From contig JAKSZU010000012.1 of NCBI GenBank assembly GCA_026018925.1, positions 48,001,207 to 48,065,206 on the forward strand: 64,000 nt of DNA, read 5' to 3'. The translations under genes and the position numbers were made by a program. Under the pieces are notes generated by a model that had not been told where the DNA came from, made no database searches, and was given only the letters and a program-made list of their open reading frames with translations. Source of the DNA: Tupaia tana. Its lineage: Eukaryota > Chordata > Mammalia > Scandentia > Tupaiidae. Of the stretch, positions 58,339 to 64,000 are shown piece by piece. How positions within the stretch are numbered: the first letter of the stretch is position 1; every line of letters starts with the position of its first letter.

Positions 58339-58348
58339 AGGAGAGAGA
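58022..58348 (+). repeat. Chimeric SINE: tRNA-like segment plus two 7SL (Alu-like) arms
   Basis: A tRNA-like part (58024-58116, cacatgggaggcctggcttt) is followed by an Alu-like arm from ggccaggcatggtggtataa (58117). A second arm, agccaggtgtggtggtgcag to gagtaagaccctgtctt, and a poly-A tail complete it. Direct repeats aagaactta at 58013-58021 and 58349-58357 bound the whole, so it moved as one unit. It resembles the tRNA/7SL chimeras described from tree shrews. Confidence 0.8.
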
Positions 58349-59844
58349 AAGAACTTATATTCTGTCTGTCATATATAAAAATCATTGAAGTTCCATTTCC
58401 ACATGTTATGTCATCCTATCTGCTTTTGCCTCCCAGGACTTGAGTCAGGTCTTGGGTAGAAGCAATGAAAAGTCTCAAAAAACGAAAGAGAAAAAGACAG
58501 CATCTGGGTAGATGCTATCTATACGAATGAGGAATCTGTGGTTAGAAAGGTTCGTTCTTCCAGAATCACACAGTTAATGAGGAACAAAGTCCGTGCTGGA
58601 ACCCTGCTTGGTCCAATCTGATGTTCACTATTGCATTAACTTAAAGAGGGAACTCAGGGTCTCATAACCAACCACCACACCCGCACACCTCTCATTACAA
58701 GGTTCCATGCAGATTAATAAATCTGTTATTCATTCATCCAAAAGTAATTATTGACTACTCAACATTTGCCCAGCAGTACAAGATGCTGGAAAGACACAGA
58801 ACAAACATGACACCCTCTGCTCCCGAGGGTCTCGCCTGCTATGATGGGAGGCAGAGCAGACAGGTGCCGACATCACCACATGATGAGTGAGGGCAGCATT
58901 TAACCCAGGACTAACATACCTGAGAGAAGACAGGAACCCAACTCTACCTGAATTCAAGGTAGAGCCTGGAAAGGGGCAGCCTAATAGAGAATGTTTGCAG
59001 AAGGCACTCCTTGGGGAAATTTTGAAGATTCAGTAGATTTACACACAGGAAACTTACAAGACGGCCATCACGGTGAGAAGACGACACCTGCTTCTTGCTC
59101 TCTCAACTGAGGAGCCATTCAAGGAGAGTCAGATACCTTCTTCCTCCTGAAGAGCTCAGGGCCCCCTTTAGGTCCTTCCTCTCCTATCCCAGACTTCTTC
59201 ACTCTCTGACCTCCTTCCTGCCCTGGCCCCCCTCAGCCCCCCCACAGAGGTCAGTTCTCAAGGACACACAGTCTAGGAAGGAAGGAACTAACAGTGTCTT
59301 ACTCCATCCTCTGCCCTCTCCTCAACCCTTCCTTTCAGCCTCTGACCCATAACCTCTCCCCCTGCTCTGGTCAGTCCTTTTAGAGTACTTAAATAATAGT
59401 TCAACGAGCCGCATTCACCGAACACTTGCCGTGTGCCAAGGATTCTCCTAAGACGTGCTTTACTTTAACACGACATGTAATCTCTACCCCAAATCTTCTG
59501 GGGACACTCCCCATCTTAGAACTGAGAAAATTAAATTATAAAGAAGCCAAGTCACCTGCCCAAGATCTAGCAGGGAGTGCCTGAGCTAGGAGGCCCTGGG
59601 CTGCTGGCTGCAAAGTCTTTGTTCTCAACCATCCTGGAGTAATGCCTCTTAACAGCTACCCCACCCCCAGCCCAGCTGTAGCAGGCAGCAGGAGCCACAG
59701 GAAACACACTCCCAAAGCACTGTAAAGCAGATGCCATACCCACAAGGTCATGAGAAACCAGGAAAGCCTGAGAAACTGTCACAGTGCACAGGAAGCCAGA
59801 GAGACATGACAACTGAATGCAAAGTGGTATCCTGGCAGGGATCC

Positions 59845-60078
59845 TAGACCAGAAAAAAGAACATTAGTGGGAAAACTGGTGAAATCCAAATAAAGTCTGC
59901 AGTTTCAGGAATGGTAATGTACCGATATCAGTTTCTTTGTCTTGATAAGTGAATGCTCTAATGTAAGATGCTAACAATGGGAAAAACCAGGTGAGTGGTA
60001 GATAGGAACTCTCTATACTGTCTTTTATCTTGTTTGTAAATCTAAAAATAGTCTAAAATAAAAGTTTATTTAAAAAGA
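59845..60078 (+). mobile_element. L1 3' UTR fragment, old
   Basis: acattagtgggaaaactggt, gtaagatgctaacaatggga and tctaaaataaaagtttattt match old L1 3' UTRs. Confidence 0.65.
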
Positions 60079-60256
60079 AAAAAAAAAGCAAAAACCTGAT
60101 GCCAGACCAAGCTGCCCTAACCCAGATGGCTGAGCATACCCAGACAGTGTACGCACCACTGATCTGTTTAGGTGGGGACTGAACTTCAGTCAGTTTCCAC
60201 CCAGACTGGGAAACACGGCCATGGAAATGCCCCAGTGGTAGAAAGCAGGCTGCCCT

Positions 60257-60517
60257 TGGGACCAGCGGTTAGCGTAATGGCTATGTCGCTGGACTCCCAC
60301 GTAGCCGACCACGGTTTGAGTCCCAGATCCAGTGGCTTAAACTCAGGCCGGGCACGTGTGCATGCGTGCCCAGGATCCCGAGAGGAGAATGGAGGAGAAG
60401 GGATTGTGGCATGGCCATCCCCCCGGGGGGTGATTTCTCACTTTCTGTCTCTCTATCTCTCTCTGTCTATCTGGTGAGCACATGCGCCCTATAGCAAAAA
60501 CCTCTCCAAAAGAAAAA
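60257..60517 (+). repeat. Type A SINE, young, perfect target duplication
   Basis: Direct repeats agaaagcaggctgccct at 60240-60256 and 60518-60534. Confidence 0.93.
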
Positions 60518-61511
60518 AGAAAGCAGGCTGCCCTAACTGGAGACAATGGTGAGAGAAGGAGACTGCAGAAGACCCTAATAATAAAGGTAGCTTCAGACAA
60601 GGCCCTTTGGGGGACTACAGAATATCCCCACTACCCACTGGATGGCTTGGTTTACACCTTTCCCGTCTCTGGGCTAAGGAAGAGACAGAACTGGCATGCA
60701 TGGTCTCTGTTTCCCAGAACACAGACTCTAACAGGACAGGCACTTCTGAAATTGCAATACCATGAAATTGCTTTTATAAATCAGCTAAAATAAAGTTGGT
60801 GGGGATGCCAGGGAAGGCCTGGTCAGTTGTCAGCCTGGGAAGCTTCCACACAGTGAAGACCCTGGAACTGAGTGTTATAGGATGAGTACAATTTTGCCAA
60901 GGGAAAAAAATGGAGTCGCTAGATTTTCATTGCGGTTTCCACTTCTCCTTCAATGTCTTGCTGAAGGAGGGCAACTCTCCTTGTCACCTTGGGCAGGGAA
61001 TTTAGGCATAGCTAGGAGCCTTAGAATTTCTCCGTACTTGACGAATCAGTGACCTCTGGCTTCATTAGCAAATTTATAAGTTCCCTGAGTAAATGTTCCA
61101 CTTCAGGCAGGTAAAATTTTACCAAGCTGTAAGGAATGGAGCAAGGAAAGCCGTAACAATGAATAATGAGTGGGTAAGGGTCAAGCCTGACCATCTATTG
61201 ATCATCCAAAAGAAAAGGTTTACTACACGTGCACCACACAGAGCACCAGGTACTGGGGCCCCACAGGGACATCATTTCTGCCATTGCCTCACAGGTGTGG
61301 TGTAGTCGAGGAGATGAGGAAATACAGATAAGAAGAAGCAAGACAGATGTGCTCACTTCTTGATCCTTTCATACCTTGATGAGGATCACAGTCAAATATA
61401 AGATTTAAATCCCTCATCTGTAAAACGGGAATAATATATAACACTACTTGTCTTGAGAAGAGGTAAGCAAGGCGCCTAATACAAATCCTGTTGATAACAA
61501 GCAGCTGCTCA

Positions 61512-61775
61512 GGGCCAGCAGGTGGCAGGGTGGCTAGGGTGCTAGGACTCCCACATGGCCGACCACAGTTCAAGCTCCAGACCCAGCAGCTTAGGAATCA
61601 CAACAGACATAAGTGTGTGCAAGCCCCAAATCCCAAGAGGAGAATGGAGGAGAAGGGACTGTGGTGTGGCCACTCCCCTGAAGGGTGATTTCTCACTTTT
61701 CCTCTCTCCGTCTCTCTTGCTCTCTCTGTGTCTCTTTCTGTGTGCTCAACACATGCCCTATGGAAAAAAAATCCT
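61512..61775 (+). repeat. Type A-like SINE, older, first of a nested pair
   Basis: gggccagcaggtggcagggt head to gccctatggaaaaaaaatcc. The outer direct repeats are ataacaagcagctgctca (61494-61511) and a copy with two changes at 62064-62081, beyond the second SINE. The pair interrupts a MIR tail (61390 to about 62090). Confidence 0.88.
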
Positions 61776-62063
61776 TGGGACCAGCAGTTAGCGTAATGGC
61801 TATGTCACTGGACTCCCACGTAGTCGACCACGTAGTCGACCACGGTTCGCGTCCCAGACCTGGTGGCTTAAAACTCACAGCGGGCGCGTGTGCATGCGTG
61901 CCCAAGATCCTAAAAGGAGAATGGAGGAGAAGGGATTGAGGCGTGGCCATCCCCCCTGGGGGGTGATTTCTCGCTTTCTGTCTGTCTCTCTCTGTCTTTC
62001 TGGTGAACGCACGTGCCTATAGCGAAAAACCTCTCAAAAAAATCCTAAAAAATTAATAAACAA
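61776..62063 (+). repeat. Type A SINE, young, inserted in tail of the preceding SINE
   Basis: gggaccagcagttagcgtaa head, an internal tandem duplication cacgtagtcgac at the anticodon arm, and A tail. The flanking aaaaaaatcct is shared with the older copy's tail. Confidence 0.9.
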
Positions 62064-62825
62064 ATAATAAGTAGCTGCTCAATAAGTGGTTTCTGTTACT
62101 GGAGTGGATATGATAACAAGTATTAGGACCATCTATCTTAAATACAACAGAACAAAGAAGATAAAAGAAATGCAACTCATAAAAAAAAAAATGGAAAGTG
62201 GTTCAAACCCACTTCATGGTAACAAAAAATCCCACTGATTTAATACAAAACAAATATCTCGTTCAAAGTAACACAGTCCGTGTGAGTGCTGCAATGGAGG
62301 GAGAGGATTCTCATCTGCCCTGAGAGAGTATGACACTAAAGAATGAGTTTTGGAAGGACGGGTAGGAATTCTGTCAAAAGGCAGGAGATAGCACTGGAGG
62401 GAGAGAGGACAATATGAACAAGCGTCTCTCCCTTCTCCTGTCAGTTCCCCAACCTCCCCCACGCTCACAGGAATAAAAATAAAATTAATCCCCTTCTCTC
62501 ATCCAAGCATTTTCTCTTCGGCCTGATGGCTCTGTAATCCCCGCTCAATCCCCCTCACTCTCATCCCAGCCTAGCTTGTCTGCTCACAGCAAAGCAGCTC
62601 TCCCTGGGAATGAATCTTCCCAGGTACGGAAGGGAGGGGAGGAAGAAATCTTAACTAGTAAGATATCTTATCAGTAAAGACAGAGGGATTCTCAATGAAA
62701 GGGCAAGCTGATACATTAACATTTCTTTATGATCCAAAGCATCAGCACACAGTGGGGGCTCAGTCAATATTTACTGAATGAATTCAGTGTTAAAGAGAGG
62801 TTCAGCCCCATATTTCTGATATACA

Positions 62826-62897
62826 TAAGGTGGTCAGGAAAGTCATGATGCATTTTTGCATAGAAAAACACACCATGACTTTTCCAACCACCCAATA
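62826..62897. mobile_element. Mariner-type miniature element, copy 4
   Basis: Starts aaggtggtcaggaaagtcat and ends catgacttttccaaccaccc, TA at both ends; the most regular palindrome of the four. Confidence 0.8.
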
Positions 62898-63095
62898 ATA
62901 TTATAATATTATCCTGAGGAATTCTGATCTCATAGAGATCCTGGAACTTCCAGTAGGAAAGGAGGCCAAGGATAACTTTAGAACGCAGCAAAACACATGC
63001 TAGAACAAAGAAAAAACAATAAAGATCATACAAAATGCAGAGGGCAGCAGCCAAGATATGCTGGTGTGTGCTACCCACCCACGACGCTGACCAGA

Positions 63096-63345
63096 GACTT
63101 CTTTTTCTTGAATGTTTGCCACAGAGCGTATGTCACCAGAGAGAGACAAAGAGAGGGGAGGTAAGAAATCACCCTCCCAGGGTGGATGGCCACACTGCCA
63201 TTCCTTCTTCTCTAGTCTCCTCTCAGGACTGGGCATGCACACACACATTCTTGACATAATTTTCACACTGCAGCGTTCAGGACTCGAACTGCAGATAGGC
63301 CATGTGGGATCCAGTGCCTTAACCACCATGCCACCTTCTGGCCCC
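63096..63345 (-). repeat. Type A-like SINE, reverse, older
   Basis: tttgccacagagcgtatgtc, body, and head gggccagaaggtggcatggt backwards. Confidence 0.8.
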
Positions 63346-63702
63346 TGGATTAGGGTTTTATGAGGGACAGGTAGTGAGTATCCCGCTGGGCATGATTTTA
63401 GGCAGAATTATGCAAAGTCCTGGCCTTAAAGAGTAAACACCAGACCCTTAGAGCTTAGTGGCTGAATTCATTGGTGTGTCCCAGGTGCTGGCTCTGGAGG
63501 GGCCAGTACACCCGCGTCATTTCTGGACCTTCGTAGATCAGTCTCCAAGGGGATACAAAGTCCTTGACCCCTGCACCATACCTCACTGGCTTCTCCACAC
63601 GCATCACTCTACCTCTGTGGGGTTTTTGATGTTTGTTTGTTTTGTTTTCATGAAATACATTTCTTTGTTTTCCTTATATAACTATGTACTCCTTATCTCT
63701 CT

Positions 63703-63961
63703 CGAGAGGGTTTTTGTTTGTTTGTTTGTTCCCCCCCCCCCCCCCCCCCCCCGCTGTGGGTGCACGTGCTCACCAGAGAGACAGCAAGAGAGAAATCACT
63801 CCCCCAGGGGGGATGGCCTTCTCCTTCATTCTCCTCTGGGATCTTGGGCATGCACGCACTTGTGTCCAGTGTGAATTTTAAGTGACCAGGTCCAGGACTC
63901 AAACCATCGTCCACTAGGTGGAAGTCCAGTGATGTAACCATTATGCCATCTGCTGGTCCCA
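63703..63961 (-). repeat. Type A SINE, reverse, with (GTTT)n-C22 tail
   Basis: gagagggtttttg then (GTTT)n and C22 at 63731-63752, body with a deletion, and head gggaccagcagatggcataa backwards. Confidence 0.85.
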
Positions 63962-64000
63962 CCATGTACTCTAAAAGACCTGAACTCTCATATAATTCTG

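Larger units (their letters stand above)
49564..64000 (-). other. STX3: Probable STX3 intron 1 (non-coding, right end open)
   Basis: No CpG island and no match to the short MKDRLEQLKA-type first exon is visible here. The content is MIR/L2 remnants (49715-49975, 50840-51300, 52860-53340, 53490-53600, 59400-59580), an L1 3' end (59845-60078), SINEs, and simple repeats. 54000-55250 and 55300-56900 show only weak MIR-like pieces. Confidence 0.6.

Overview
The window is nuclear DNA from a placental mammal. It has split genes with GT-AG introns, a CpG-island promoter, interspersed SINEs, old LINE and LTR remnants, and microsatellites. Two protein-coding genes are recognisable, arranged tail to tail: MRPL16 on the + strand (coding exons 12409-16867) and STX3 on the - strand (coding exons 2 to last, 49563 down to 19889). 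This is the STX3-MRPL16 neighbourhood of human 11q12.1 as I remember it, in inverted orientation. STX3 exon 1 was not found and should lie beyond position 64000, so 49564-64000 is most likely STX3 intron 1.

Organism. The commonest repeats are tRNA-derived SINEs unlike primate Alu, rodent B1/B2 or the tRNA-Ile repeats I associate with colugo. One copy (58022-58348) is a chimera of a tRNA-like segment and two 7SL (Alu-like) arms. 7SL-derived SINEs are known only from Euarchontoglires, and tRNA/7SL chimeras have been described from tree shrews. I therefore infer a tree shrew (Scandentia, Tupaia-like) as the best guess, at moderate confidence; no database search was possible.

Layout. 1-12000: intergenic, upstream of MRPL16, with dense SINEs, an antisense L1 fragment, a solo MaLR-type LTR and microsatellites. 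12000-12700: CpG island and MRPL16 promoter with clustered ETS-type motifs. 12409-17100: MRPL16, four coding exons encoding 251 residues, with a polyA signal at 17071. 17100-19890: convergent gap and probable distal 3' UTR of STX3. 19889-35803: STX3 exons 10B, 10A, 9B, 9A, 8, 7, 6, 5, 4 and 3. 35804-49479: the large intron 2. 49480-49563: exon 2. 49564-64000: probable intron 1, with MIR/L2 remnants and young SINEs.

Function. MRPL16 is a structural protein of the large subunit of the mitochondrial ribosome. STX3 is a plasma-membrane Q-SNARE. Its 3' half carries two versions of the C-terminal half of the SNARE motif (exons 9A and 9B, each 111 nt) and two membrane-anchor last exons (10A and 10B). 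These give the epithelial STX3A and the retinal/synaptic STX3B isoforms. The swap begins directly after the zero-layer glutamine. Everything else is repeat-derived or unremarkable non-coding sequence, and I found no hidden undescribed gene system.
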